A stretch of DNA of 64,000 bases from Martinezella rhizogenes (GCF_027460065.1 NZ_JAPYZZ010000002.1:309902-373901), one strand, 5' to 3'; positions 27,316-35,998 are shown, counted from the first letter of the stretch. Translations and numbers: made by a program. The notes: generated from the letters alone by a model not told the origin.

Positions 27316-28306
27316 GTGCTATCCTCTGCTCGACATCCCTTTTCAGGGCGTTGAGGCTCGACTTGCGGCCCGCGACCGTCTCGATCGCTGCGATTACCAG
27401 ATCGTTGGCGACGAAATCCGACTTGTGCCCTAGATTGTGCACGACGATCAGACGGGCACCGAGAATATCGCGGGCGAGATGACGGGAGTGGACCTCAGGG
27501 GAGACGATATTGTCAGCATCCCCCGTGATGATGACCGTAGGCACTTTGATTCTGTGGTAATTCACGGAAGCCGCTCTTGCCCAGTCGCTCAAAGCCGCAA
27601 CCTCTTTCGCATTGTGCCGAAATGCGAGCGGCCGCAGCGCTTGCAGGGCCCGTGTCCTGTGGATGTAGTCGGCGGGAACCGGGTTCGGGGCAAAGACGCC
27701 TTTCGTGGCACGATCAATGGCCATAAGTCCGACAGGTGGCACGATAAGGGTGCTGAATAAAGTGCCTGTGACTGGGGCGCTGGCAGCCTCATAGTACCAG
27801 GCGATCCCGCCATTCCATGGATAGACCGCCGGAGACAGGAAAACGAGACCTGAGACCATATTCGGATGGCGCACGGCGAAGGACGCGGCAATTGCTCCCC
27901 CGAAGGAGTGACCGACAATAATAGCGCGGTTGATGCCTCGCTTCTGCATGAGGACGGCAATGGAGTCGGCTTGACTGTCAGGCAAAATGTTCTGCTCACC
28001 ACCGACGTCGGAATTGCCGTGACCTGGACGATCGACGAACAACAGCTTGGCCCGCTCCTGCAGCTTTGTCTGAAACGAGAACATCGGATCGTAAAGGCTG
28101 GCGCTGGCACCATGAATGAAAACGATGGGTGGCAAGTCTGGCTTCCGACCTGGTTCAAGCAGGACGCTATTGAGCTTGAACCCACCGACATCGATACGGA
28201 CTGGCTTATCCTCCCGCTTTGGCGCAGCAACCGCTTTGGAAACAATCAACGCGCAGCAGCCGATCATCAGAAGCGCGGCGGTCAGGCAAAGAGTTCGATC
28301 CGGCAT
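27299..28306 (-). CDS. Alpha/beta hydrolase with N-terminal membrane signal
   Basis: A 335-residue serine hydrolase. An N-terminal hydrophobic segment (residues about 6-28) acts as signal or anchor, so the enzyme is probably periplasmic. The oxyanion region FIHGASASLYDPMF, nucleophile elbow GHSFGGAIAASFAV (Ser in G-H-S-F-G), and C-terminal VHNLGHKSDF (catalytic His) are intact, as is the GDADNIVSPE acid loop. Substrate unknown. It heads a minus-strand group whose downstream members (DoxX, FAS1) are broken. Confidence 0.85.
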   Translation of the reverse strand: MPDRTLCLTAALLMIGCCALIVSKAVAAPKREDKPVRIDVGGFKLNSVLLEPGRKPDLPPIVFIHGASASLYDPMFSFQTKLQERAKLLFVDRPGHGNSDVGGEQNILPDSQADSIAVLMQKRGINRAIIVGHSFGGAIAASFAVRHPNMVSGLVFLSPAVYPWNGGIAWYYEAASAPVTGTLFSTLIVPPVGLMAIDRATKGVFAPNPVPADYIHRTRALQALRPLAFRHNAKEVAALSDWARAASVNYHRIKVPTVIITGDADNIVSPEVHSRHLARDILGARLIVVHNLGHKSDFVANDLVIAAIETVAGRKSSLNALKRDVEQRIAHDGKD

Positions 28307-28329
28307 ATCCTAGGGCTGCCTCGCGATAT

Positions 28330-28490
28330 CACTGGCAAAGATCGGACCTGTCGGAAGGCCCGTCAGCATCAAAAAAGGCATCGTTTCCCGCCACTACATG
28401 TCGAATGATGTCGGCTTGCCTTCCGCGAAACGTATCGTAGCCATAGACCGTCTTGAGGATATGCAGGGTATCAGCGGTCACGGCAGTTTT
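28330..28490 (-). pseudogene. N-terminal relic of RecQ helicase
   Basis: The minus strand reads DTLHILKTVYGYDTFRGRQ, then ADIIRHVVAGNDAF, followed by frame disruption where the Walker A motif should lie (an LMLTG remnant in the next frame) and a TGA. The pattern F-G-Y-x-x-F-R-x-x-Q-x-x-I-I is the RecQ-specific Q-motif region preceding the helicase ATP site. Only about 40 residues survive. Confidence 0.6.
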
Positions 28491-28871
28491 TATCCGAAGT
28501 GGAATGATTGTGCATCATCACGGTTTTGGGATCGATGGCAATGCCGAAGATGGAGTTGGCCGTGGAAGTAGGTAACGTTGTCAAGTTCCATCGCAAGTTG
28601 ACCCACTTTGCCATCTGGCGCTGATCCAGCGCAAAATAGCTACAGGCTTGGCCGGCGCATCCGTATCTGCACCACAGTCAGCGGCGTCGCAACCCCGAGC
28701 ACTGCAAACCTGATCGCCCAGATGCCGGAACTCGGCTCCCTATCCCGGTGAAAGCGGAAACGCCAAAGGACAACGACGACAGTACGGCGGAAGGCCCGAG
28801 GCTAAAACCGCATTGTTTATGCCCGCAATGTGTACAGCACAGAGAAAGGGACAGTCTGCCCCGCGAAATTG
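28491..28871. other. Gene-free stretch of degenerate sequence
   Basis: About 380 bases with many stops in all frames. Fragments such as SIFGIAIDPKT on the minus strand hint at a decayed beta-propeller-like protein, but I cannot assign it. No RNA gene, repeat or promoter stands out. Confidence 0.4.
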
Positions 28872-29192
28872 TCAGGAAACCTGGGTCAGCTTCGAGAAAC
28901 CGTTGTAGAACGAGCCGTCGGGTCCTGTGATGTTCGTATAGATTTCGCCCTTACCGAAGTCCTCGATATGGACGACGGTCGTCTTGTCGGCTTCCTGCCA
29001 ATAGACGAGGAACACATCGTCGCGGATCGGCCTGTGGGTGAACCTGACTGTCTCGACGAAACCCTTGTTGGGCTCGACGAGCCGGGTGAAGACCATCTCG
29101 CTGTCCGATTTGAAATCGATGCGGAAGGCGTTGCCCCCGCCGAAATCGACTTCATAGGCATGGCCGACGGCCGGAAAGGTAATCTGGTTCAT
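28872..29192 (-). CDS. Small calycin-like protein (MoaF-related)
   Basis: A 106-residue cytoplasmic protein with alternating beta-strand pattern (HAYEVDFGGGNAFRIDFKSD, then FTHRPIRDDVFLVYWQEADK and VVHIEDFGKGEIYTNITGPD). The spacing resembles MoaF/lipocalin-like barrels that bind small ligands. It lies 18 bases downstream of the SnoaL-like gene and likely shares its transcript. Function unknown; the family name is a judgement by eye. Confidence 0.6.
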   Translation of the reverse strand: MNQITFPAVGHAYEVDFGGGNAFRIDFKSDSEMVFTRLVEPNKGFVETVRFTHRPIRDDVFLVYWQEADKTTVVHIEDFGKGEIYTNITGPDGSFYNGFSKLTQVS

Positions 29193-29210
29193 ATCGTCCT
29201 GGCTCCTGTT

Positions 29211-29600
29211 TTAGCGGATGGCGTCCTGCACCATCGCAGTGTCGACATATTGCTGCATGCGCAGGATCTTGCCGTCCCGAAGCTCGTAGAGATGCGCGAA
29301 ATGGGCGGTCATGGACTTGCCCGTCGCCTTGTAGGTGCCTGAATAGATACCGAAGGCAGCAACGCGGTCGCCATCGGCGAGATAGGTATGGGCTTCGGCC
29401 TTATAGCCGTCCCATTCCGTCGCGAGACGATGAAAGACGCCCTTCATCAGGGCATCCACGCCGACATAGGTGCCCACGTAGGGAAAACCCGCTGCCTCGG
29501 TCCATTCGATTTCGGGAGACAGAACGGCAAGAAGATTCTTGCCGTTCTCTTCGGAGGACCCTTCATAGGTCCTCCGGATGATGTCGCGATTGCTGCTCAT
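29211..29600 (-). CDS. SnoaL-like / NTF2-fold protein
   Basis: A 129-residue nuclear-transport-factor-2-like protein related to ketosteroid isomerase (IIRRTYEGSSEENGKNLLAVLSP at the N-terminus, then GVDALMKGVFHRLATEWDGY and the central ADGDRVAAFGIYSGTYKATG). Such proteins are isomerases, cyclases or scaffolds. It begins one base after the metallo-hydrolase-like stop and overlaps functionally with a small minus-strand operon (MBL-like, SnoaL-like, calycin-like). Confidence 0.8.
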   Translation of the reverse strand: MSSNRDIIRRTYEGSSEENGKNLLAVLSPEIEWTEAAGFPYVGTYVGVDALMKGVFHRLATEWDGYKAEAHTYLADGDRVAAFGIYSGTYKATGKSMTAHFAHLYELRDGKILRMQQYVDTAMVQDAIR

Positions 29601-29601
29601 C

Positions 29602-30501
29602 TCAGCCCCACTTCATTTCGCCCTTGGCGACCTTGGAGCCGATATCGAGCGCGACGCCCATACCCAAGCCGGGGAAGTGGGCCTCCATCGCTGATTTCAG
29701 CGCAGCAGCGTTAGCGGCCTTGCCCAGTTCCTCTTCGAAGGCGACGAGATAGGCCTTGGTGAAAGCGACGCTACTCAGATCGGTCGCCGCTTGGGGATCT
29801 TGGTGGCCAGGCACGACGACGGACGGGTTCAGGGCGGCGATCTTGTCGAGATTGGCAACCCATGCCGCCCGGACCTCCTTGGTCGGTGTGTCGGCAGTCC
29901 AGACATGGACGCCGGAAAAAATCAGCACGCCACCGAACACCGCGTTGAGCGAGGGAACGCGCAGGTAGCGCCGGCTGGCCAGCCCCTCGGCGGCCACGAT
30001 CTCGACCGTCTCGCCATCGACGGTCAGCGTCGGGCCGTCGAATGCTTCGGGCAGCACGATATCGGCGAGCGTCTGCGGCCCGTTCTCCTTCAACTGGAGC
30101 CCCCAGACGGCCAGCTTCTTCTCAACGTTGCCGTTGATGGCGGCGATCGTGTCGGAAGCGGCGATGACCTTGGCATTCGGGAACGCCTCGCGCACCGGCT
30201 TCAGACTGAAATAATAGTCCGGGTCGGACTGGCTGACATAGATGGTGGTCAGCGTCTTGTCCGTGGCCTTGATCGCCTCGGCCAGCGCGCGGCCGTCCGG
30301 ATAGGTGAAGCCGCCGTCGATCAGCAGCGCTTCGGTCGGGCCGGTGAGCAGCACCGGCGCGCGGAAGAAGCCGTTCTGGCCGGCGGGAAAATGCTTCCAC
30401 GCCAGTCCCGATCCCGCTGCATGGCCAAGACCTGCCGGGGCAAAGGCAATGGCGGCACCTGCTGCAAGTGTCGTTTTCATAAGGTCTCTCCTTGAATACA
30501 T
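29602..30501 (-). CDS. Metallo-beta-lactamase-fold protein with altered metal motif, exported
   Basis: A 299-residue protein with a twin-arginine-like signal (SRRDLMKTTLAAGAAIAFAP). The fold is MBL-like: LLIDGGFTYPDGRALAEAI early, then the position of HxHxDH reads VSQSDPDYYFS, so all three histidines are replaced. The later VVVPGHQDPQA keeps one histidine. Either a different metal site is used or the protein is not a hydrolase. Start 30501 retains the RR pair; an internal ATG at 30480 also has a good ribosome site. Confidence 0.78.
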   Translation of the reverse strand: MYSRRDLMKTTLAAGAAIAFAPAGLGHAAGSGLAWKHFPAGQNGFFRAPVLLTGPTEALLIDGGFTYPDGRALAEAIKATDKTLTTIYVSQSDPDYYFSLKPVREAFPNAKVIAASDTIAAINGNVEKKLAVWGLQLKENGPQTLADIVLPEAFDGPTLTVDGETVEIVAAEGLASRRYLRVPSLNAVFGGVLIFSGVHVWTADTPTKEVRAAWVANLDKIAALNPSVVVPGHQDPQAATDLSSVAFTKAYLVAFEEELGKAANAAALKSAMEAHFPGLGMGVALDIGSKVAKGEMKWG

Positions 30502-30577
30502 GGTTGTCTCCAGTCTTATCGGTTGCTGATACGCGGACGCGCAGCGGTGTTGGAAATGTTGATTGGGCGCGCTTCGA

Positions 30578-31210
30578 TCAGCTCACTTGAAGTTCGGCGA
30601 CGAGCAGATCGAATTCACCATAAAGAAGACGGCTATCGATCTTTCGGCACTGATCCTCGTACCTTGAGAGAATGGCGGGTACGCCCTGAATGCCGAGGCG
30701 CGCCATATCGGCCCGTGCCGCCGAGATCCTGCTCCGATAGGCGGCGAGAAGCGCCTCGTCCGGAGCCTGAAGCCGCCGAGCCGCCTCGACGAAGCCGGCC
30801 GATGTGAGCGTCTCGGCGACGATGCTGATGTCTGAATTGTTGCGGCCCGCCTGATAGCGGGCGTGCTGAAGGACCTCCAGCGCTGCAAGTTCGCGCGCCG
30901 GCTCGCTAAGACCGACGGCGACCAGCCCAAGGGTGGCCGGCGCGGAATCGAACAGGCCGCCCACCGCACCGAGCACCCGCTCACGATAGGCGTCGGAGAA
31001 GGGCTGCCCGGTCAGGCGGGCGATGCGCTGGTCATTCTGCCAGGCATAATCCGCAAATTGCTTGCTCATCGGCCGAGAACCCTCACCGGCAAACAGGCCG
31101 GTGGGCGCCAGATCGAGCGTCACGCCGTCGAGCCGCGACAACTTCTCCAGCGCCGGACCGGCGCCATAGCACCAGCCGCAAAGAGGATCGAAAAGGTAGG
31201 TGATCTGCAT
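30578..31210 (-). CDS. DsbA-family thioredoxin-fold protein
   Basis: A 210-residue DsbA-like protein, cytoplasmic, beginning MQITYLFDPLCGWCYGAGPA. The CGWC redox motif follows the first strand and the helical insertion lies at residues 60-150; GIQGVPAILS contains the cis-proline. It resembles the FrnE/2-hydroxychromene-carboxylate-isomerase branch. Divergent from a LysR gene that probably regulates it. Confidence 0.85.
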   Translation of the reverse strand: MQITYLFDPLCGWCYGAGPALEKLSRLDGVTLDLAPTGLFAGEGSRPMSKQFADYAWQNDQRIARLTGQPFSDAYRERVLGAVGGLFDSAPATLGLVAVGLSEPARELAALEVLQHARYQAGRNNSDISIVAETLTSAGFVEAARRLQAPDEALLAAYRSRISAARADMARLGIQGVPAILSRYEDQCRKIDSRLLYGEFDLLVAELQVS

Positions 31211-31322
31211 ATCCGTTTTTCCGTGTTGTCTTGCACTGAAGATATGCGATCGGGATTGAATTGATAATTGCGACGAAGTCGCCCAGACTGTGCGTCATTG
31301 ACTTACAATGCCGGAGTGTCAC

Positions 31323-32225
31323 ATGGAGGCGATCAATCTCAATCGGCTCGCTTATTTCGTTGCCGTGGTAGACGCGGGCTCGTTCACCCGTGCCGCGGAG
31401 CGGCTCGGCATCACCAAGACCGTCGTCAGCCAGCAGGTGGCCCGGCTGGAAGCAGACCTCAGGACGAGCCTCCTCTTGCGGACGACCCGCCGCGTCGAGC
31501 CAACCGAAGCGGGCCGGTTGCTACATGCGCGGGCGGTCATCATCCTGCGCGAAGCCGAGGATGCGTTCGGAGAGGTTGCCGAGGTCACGGCCAGTCCGAT
31601 CGGGACTTTGCGGATCGCAGCGCCGAACGATTTTGGTACATCGACCATCGCACCGCTGGTGGCTCAATTCTGCCGGACCTATCCCGCCTGCACGGTCGAC
31701 CTCGTCTTGTCGGACGCCAGGATCGACCTGATCACCGACCACATCGACGTTTCGATCCGGGTCGGCTGGCTCGACGATTCCAGCCAGCAAGCCCGCCGTA
31801 TCGGCTCTTTCCTGCAGTTGCTTGTTGCCGCGCCGGACTTCGCGCGCACGATCACCGCCAATATACCCGATGATCTCGCCCAGCAGCCATTCATCGCCAA
31901 CGGCGCGTTGCGTGAGCCGCTGGTCTGGCATTTCTCGCGTGCCGACTTTGATCGCTGCACTATCCGCATGCGACCGGCGATGACCATCAACGCGACGCCA
32001 GCCGTGCTTACCGCCACACTGGCCGGTGGAGGGCTTTCGGTACTGCCGGACTTTCTGGTTAGCGAACTGCTGGAGAGGGGCGCGCTCATCCAAGTGTTGC
32101 CAGACTGGTCCTTGCCATCAGGCGGCATCCACGCGGTTTATCCCGCCGCCCGGTTTCGACCGCCGAAAGTGACCGCCTTCGTCGCGATGCTGGCAGCCGA
32201 AGTGAAGCTTGCGCCGGCCGATTGA
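31323..32225 (+). CDS. LysR-family transcriptional regulator
   Basis: A 300-residue LysR protein. Start ATG 31323 (MEAINLNRLAYFVAVVDAGS) is preferred to an ATG five codons upstream on N-terminal homology. The helix-turn-helix is at about residues 18-40 (FTRAAERLGITKTVVSQQVA), followed by the effector-binding domain. Divergent from the DsbA-like gene with a 112-base gap, so that gene is the likely target. Confidence 0.9.
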   Translation: MEAINLNRLAYFVAVVDAGSFTRAAERLGITKTVVSQQVARLEADLRTSLLLRTTRRVEPTEAGRLLHARAVIILREAEDAFGEVAEVTASPIGTLRIAAPNDFGTSTIAPLVAQFCRTYPACTVDLVLSDARIDLITDHIDVSIRVGWLDDSSQQARRIGSFLQLLVAAPDFARTITANIPDDLAQQPFIANGALREPLVWHFSRADFDRCTIRMRPAMTINATPAVLTATLAGGGLSVLPDFLVSELLERGALIQVLPDWSLPSGGIHAVYPAARFRPPKVTAFVAMLAAEVKLAPAD

Positions 32226-32274
32226 GGATTCCCTGAACCCGGCGCGACGGGTTCACAGCTCCCGCGCCGCGAGA

Positions 32275-32612
32275 TCATTCTTGCACGAGATCGAATTTGT
32301 TGCCGTCCGGATCGGTCAACGTTGTATAGCGGATCTGCGGCAGCTCGAACTTCTGCAAGGCCGTCGCACCAAGCTGCACCAGCCGTTCGGTTTCGCCATC
32401 GAGATCGGATGTCTTGAGATCGACATGGACGCGGTTGCGCTGCGTCGGCAGGTCTTCGACCTTCTGGAACTGGAACGGGGGACATCAGGAGACGCCGCCA
32501 GTTGAACGATCATGCCAAAATCGTTGGCGACTGCGATACCGAGGACTTGCGACCACCAGGCGGCCAGTCTCTGCGGATTCGCGGTGTCGATGGTGACAGC
32601 GTGTATCTTCAT
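32275..32612 (-). pseudogene. VOC-superfamily (glyoxalase-like) protein with a homopolymer frameshift
   Basis: From ATG 32612 the minus strand reads MKIHAVTIDTANPQRLAAWW ... VQLAASPDV; at a run of five C near 32475 the frame breaks and homology resumes in the next frame as FQFQKVEDLPTQRNRVHVDL ... RYTTLTDPDGNKFDLVQE with TGA at 32275. Adding one C would restore a 112-residue VOC protein. This is either a recent null allele, a phase-variable run or a sequencing error. Confidence 0.75.
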
Positions 32613-32690
32613 GGTCTGTTTCCTTGTTTCTTCGGACAGGGAGCTGCCCCGCCCTCGTATGCGCTCACTTGCGAGGACCACTCCGGTAGT

Positions 32691-33434
32691 TCAGCGGGCA
32701 CTGTCGATGACCGACCCGCCATCGGGCGTGAGCGAGTATCCTGTCAGGAACTGGGCGTCCTTGCTTGCCAGGAACAGCACCACAGGCGCGATGTCTTCTT
32801 CCGGCGATCCGTAACGGCCGAGTGGATTGGCCGGCGGCGGGACGTCGACTTCAGGTCCCCAGGTCGCAGCGACAGGAAGGACATTGTTGACGGTGATCTT
32901 GTCCCCCGCCCACTCGCGGGCGGCCGTTCTCGTGAGCGCCCGCACCGCCTCCTTGGCCATGTTATAGGGAGCCATGCCTGCCAGTCCCGAGACGCCGGCC
33001 AGGGACCCAAAGTTGATGACGCGGCCATGCCCGCTCACTTTCAGATGCGGATAGGCCGCCTGCATGGCACGCAGATAGGCGATTGGGCCAATCTCGAAAT
33101 TGCGCTGGAGCTGTTCCGCCGGGAGGTCGAGCACTGAAGCATAGGCAACGGTAGGATCGAAGGCGTTGTTCACGAGAATGTCGAGACCACCATAGGCCTC
33201 GACAACCTTGTCCACTGCTGCCTTGATGTCATCGGCATTGCCGAGATCGGCAGGAACCGCGAGCGCCGTGCCGCCGGCGGCCTCGATTTCGGCTACGACA
33301 GCTTCAACGTTGGCCAGGGTGCGCGACAATACGCCGACCTTTGCGCCTTCGGCTGCAAACTGCTTCGCGGTCGCGCGGCCGATGCCCCGACTGGCGCCGG
33401 TGACGAGTGCGATTTTTCCTTCAAGTCTTGCCAT
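32691..33434 (-). CDS. Short-chain dehydrogenase/reductase
   Basis: A 247-residue classical SDR. Cofactor motif TGASRGIGRATAKQ near residue 13, NNAFDP in place of NNAG, catalytic Ser in INFGSLAGVSG, and YNMAK with Tyr and Lys of the triad. Likely NADP(H)-dependent, given Arg after TGAS. It lies 12 bases downstream of a DoxX gene and is probably controlled by the divergent HxlR regulator; the broken VOC gene follows it. Confidence 0.9.
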   Translation of the reverse strand: MARLEGKIALVTGASRGIGRATAKQFAAEGAKVGVLSRTLANVEAVVAEIEAAGGTALAVPADLGNADDIKAAVDKVVEAYGGLDILVNNAFDPTVAYASVLDLPAEQLQRNFEIGPIAYLRAMQAAYPHLKVSGHGRVINFGSLAGVSGLAGMAPYNMAKEAVRALTRTAAREWAGDKITVNNVLPVAATWGPEVDVPPPANPLGRYGSPEEDIAPVVLFLASKDAQFLTGYSLTPDGGSVIDSAR

Positions 33435-33446
33435 GGGGTTTTCTCC

Positions 33447-33857
33447 TTAGTTGAGACTTGTCTGTTGGGTTGCCGCGACCAGGCCGTAGGGCGACGGCAC
33501 ATCGCGAGCGGCATTCTGCGTGGCAAAGGAAGCGGCGAGCAGTGCGAGGCCAATTACGGCAGGCAGCGCACCGGCAGGCTTGCGAACGCCCAGATGCGCC
33601 GATCCCGATAGGATCAGATGGTAAAACATGCCCGCATAAGCCAGATCGCTCAGCGGCACGCTGACGCGCGACAGGACCGCGAGGGCGCCGAGAACCTTCA
33701 CCACGATCATAAGGGGCACGAGATAGGGTGCCGGATAGTTCAGCCCTGTGAGGGTTTGTCGAACCCAGGCTCCTTTGGTCAAATATAGAAACGCGGAACT
33801 TAGATAGAGCAGCGAAAGCAGTGCTGTGCTGACCCAGTAGACGATGGTTGCTGACAT
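33447..33857 (-). CDS. DoxX-family membrane protein
   Basis: A 136-residue protein with four hydrophobic spans. I place the start at ATG 33857 (MSATIVYWVSTALLSLLYLS); a longer frame to 33938 has a hydrophilic, non-homologous extension. The YPAPYLVPLMIVVKVLGAL and LSDLAYAGMFYHLILSGSAH segments are typical of DoxX-like (DUF4267-type) proteins. A truncated paralogue lies at 34425-34766. Role unknown; DoxX proteins are linked to redox and membrane stress. Confidence 0.82.
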   Translation of the reverse strand: MSATIVYWVSTALLSLLYLSSAFLYLTKGAWVRQTLTGLNYPAPYLVPLMIVVKVLGALAVLSRVSVPLSDLAYAGMFYHLILSGSAHLGVRKPAGALPAVIGLALLAASFATQNAARDVPSPYGLVAATQQTSLN

Positions 33858-34022
33858 GGTTATTCCCGTGGGCGTCGACGCTCCCGATGAGGTCGGCCAT
33901 TTCGTGTTTTCCTTCATGTCCTCATTGGCGTCGCCCACGAGAACCTGTATAATAATTTAAGTGTTGAACCAAAATTCGCAAGTAGTATGAATTTTTGACA
34001 GTAAGTATGGAAATCCAGACTA

Positions 34023-34388
34023 ATGCAAAAGCGTGACGACTTCACCATGCAGGATGAGATGCGCCGTGCGTTCTCCATGCTCTCGGGTAAATGGAAACTG
34101 GAGGTCATGTGGCTGCTCAACGAGCGGGTCTATCGCTTCGGCGAATTGCGCAAGGCCATCCCCGGCATCACGCAGCACATGCTGACGTCCAGCCTCCGGG
34201 AGTTGGAGGCGGACGGGCTGGTGTCCCGCACCGTTTATGCCGAAGTGCCGCCTCGTGTCGAATATGCGATGACCGACAAAGCGCGGGGGCTTGGCCCCAC
34301 CATGGAAGCGCTCACCGCCTGGTGGAATGAATATGGCAAGCAGTCCTCACCGAAGCCAAAGCCAAGGGGCCTTAAGGCAAAAGATTGA
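34023..34388 (+). CDS. HxlR-family transcriptional regulator
   Basis: A 121-residue winged-helix HxlR protein (LSGKWKLEVMWLLNERVYRF, then ITQHMLTSSLRELEADGLVS and a YTLTxxG-like AMTDKARGLGPTMEAL). It has no cysteine, so a redox-sensing mechanism of the HypR type is unlikely. Divergent from the DoxX-SDR operon with a 165-base AT-rich promoter region, which makes that operon its probable target. Confidence 0.9.
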   Translation: MQKRDDFTMQDEMRRAFSMLSGKWKLEVMWLLNERVYRFGELRKAIPGITQHMLTSSLRELEADGLVSRTVYAEVPPRVEYAMTDKARGLGPTMEALTAWWNEYGKQSSPKPKPRGLKAKD

Positions 34389-34393
34389 TGGAG

Positions 34394-34416
34394 CCGTCCG
34401 GCTTTGGGCCGGACGG
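34394..34416. terminator. Intrinsic-type terminator after the HxlR gene
   Basis: Perfect 9-bp stem (CCGTCCGGC / GCCGGACGG) with a 5-base loop, six bases after the HxlR stop and followed by TCTTATT. It lies between convergent genes and may serve both. Confidence 0.7.
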
Positions 34417-34424
34417 TCTTATTC

Positions 34425-34766
34425 TCACACGCCTTCAGCTCTGGTCTTGAAGAACTGGCCATAGGGTGAAGGCTTGCGTCGCGCGGCATTCTGCGTTGCG
34501 AATGAGACCAGCAGCGCGTCCAGTCCGACCAGCGCGGGCGCAGCCTCAACGGTCTGACCGACATTGAGATGCGCGGAAAATGCCAGCAGCAAGTGATAGA
34601 ACATCCCGGCACAGGCGAGGTCCGACAAGGCGACATTGAATCGCCAGAGGATCGTGACCGCAGCAAGCGGCTTTAGCACCGCCAGAATCGGCACGAGATA
34701 GGCTGGGAATCCAAGCATCGGAAAGAGGCGCTGCACGCCGGCGATGTCGGAAAGATAATAGGCGCC
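34425..34766 (-). pseudogene. N-terminally truncated DoxX paralogue
   Basis: The minus frame reads GAYYLSDIAGVQRLFPMLGF ... ALSDLACAGMFYHLLLAFSA to a stop at 34425, parallel to the intact DoxX protein at 33447. The first transmembrane helix and start are missing: homology stops at about 34767, exactly where an HxlR fragment of opposite orientation begins. A GTG at 34736 could start a shortened protein but it would lack one or more spans. Confidence 0.65.
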
Positions 34767-34768
34767 CG

Positions 34769-34924
34769 GTCCTCAGAACGGCCTATGCAACCATCCCGCC
34801 CAAGGTCGAATACGAGCTCACGTCACTCGGTCATTCACTTACCCAGCCCTTGGCAACCTTGCTGGAATGGGGACAGAAGCACAGCGAGGATATTGAAGCT
34901 GCTCGAAAAGCTTTCGACTGTTGA
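34769..34924 (+). pseudogene. C-terminal fragment of a second HxlR regulator
   Basis: A 51-residue open stretch (VLRTAYATIPPKVEYELTSL, then GHSLTQPLATLLEWGQKHSE) ending at TGA 34924. It matches the last half of an HxlR protein and differs from the intact one at 34023. The DNA-binding half is missing. With the truncated DoxX fragment it marks a deletion breakpoint of a second doxX/hxlR divergent pair. Confidence 0.7.
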
Positions 34925-35050
34925 TTTCCGCGAAGAAGAGCAAGCGTAACTCGCGCACCTTCTTGGTCGGATAGCCCAACTGACGGATGGTGGCATTCAT
35001 AAAGATGTTGATCGGATCGCGTTGAATTTGCATCGAACACGGCAGCGAGA

Positions 35051-35965
35051 TCACGCATTCAAAGCGTAACGCTCCAGATTGGCTTCAAGCATCTCCAGCA
35101 TTTGATCGCGACGCGGATCCCGGACGGATTTAACCCAGGCCACGGCAAGCGGCAATTTGTCGGGCTTTCCCTTTTGCGCTGCTCGCAACGGGATGTATCT
35201 GACCCCCTCCAGCGCAAGTTTTGACGTCCACCTCGGCACCAGGGCGGAACCGATACCAGCGGCGACGAGGTTGATGATCGTCTGCTTCTCATCGGCAATC
35301 TGGGCTATGCGAGGTCGCAGCCCTACGTCTGCGAACAGTCCGAAGGTCAGATCATGGCTATGCGGCCGTGAACGACGTTCGGGCACGATGAGAGGCTCGT
35401 CCGCGAGATCATGGATTGAAATCTCGTCCTGCGCAGCTATCGGGCTTTGGGCGGGCACCGCGACAACGACGGTTTCCGTGAAAAGTTTTCTCATTGCCAG
35501 GTTACGATTGAGCTTGTCCCTTGGCCTGATGAGAATGAGATCGAGGCGGCCAGCCAGGAGTTTCGGAATAAGGCGGATCGATTTGTCTTCAACCAGCTGG
35601 GTCAGGGTTTGTGGCGAGAGCTCGCGAAAATCCTGAAGCAATTGAGGAACGAGGCCCGCCGCGGCGCTATCGATTGCACCAATCCGTAAAATGGGAGCGG
35701 GCAAGTGGCGTGAGGTTCGAAACCGCCCGGCCACGGCTTCAAGGCGGCCGAGGAGAGGCTTCACCTCCTTCAGCAGGATAACGCCATCGTCGGTCAATTC
35801 GACACTTCGCGTCGTGCGAGACAGAAGCCGCGTTCCAAGCGATTCCTCAAGCAGACGCACGTGACGTCCCAGGGAAGCCGGCAGCATACCTGTCCTCTGG
35901 GCTGCTTTGCCGAAATGCAACTCTTCGGCCACGGCGACGAAACACCTTAATTGTTCGAGTTCCAT
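35051..35965 (-). CDS. ttuA: LysR-family regulator of the tartrate operon (TtuA-like)
   Basis: A 304-residue LysR protein with an N-terminal helix-turn-helix ([20 protein letters not shown], about residues 18-37) and effector domain. It is divergent from a transporter, tartrate dehydrogenase, hydroxypyruvate reductase and pyruvate kinase genes, matching the ttuA-ttuBCDE order of Agrobacterium vitis tartrate regions. I infer tartrate-dependent activation of ttuB-E. The 126 bases after its stop (34925-35050) hold no gene I can name. Confidence 0.8.
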   Translation of the reverse strand: MELEQLRCFVAVAEELHFGKAAQRTGMLPASLGRHVRLLEESLGTRLLSRTTRSVELTDDGVILLKEVKPLLGRLEAVAGRFRTSRHLPAPILRIGAIDSAAAGLVPQLLQDFRELSPQTLTQLVEDKSIRLIPKLLAGRLDLILIRPRDKLNRNLAMRKLFTETVVVAVPAQSPIAAQDEISIHDLADEPLIVPERRSRPHSHDLTFGLFADVGLRPRIAQIADEKQTIINLVAAGIGSALVPRWTSKLALEGVRYIPLRAAQKGKPDKLPLAVAWVKSVRDPRRDQMLEMLEANLERYALNA

Positions 35966-35973
35966 AAAACCTC

Positions 35974-35998
35974 ATTATATCATTTAATTATATAATTA
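35974..35998. promoter_or_regulatory. Candidate TtuA binding region with nested palindromes
   Basis: An AT-only patch in the divergent ttuA/ttuB promoter holds ATTATAT-N9-ATATAAT (35974-35996) and the perfect palindrome TAATTATATAATTA (35985-35998). Position, 9-10 bases in front of ttuA, and symmetry fit a LysR-type autoregulatory site. Confidence 0.5.

Noticed and set aside
34839..35054. Short minus-strand frame between the HxlR fragment and ttuA
   Set aside because: About 40 residues of unplaced sequence followed by antisense of the HxlR fragment; no family could be recognised, so not annotated as a gene.
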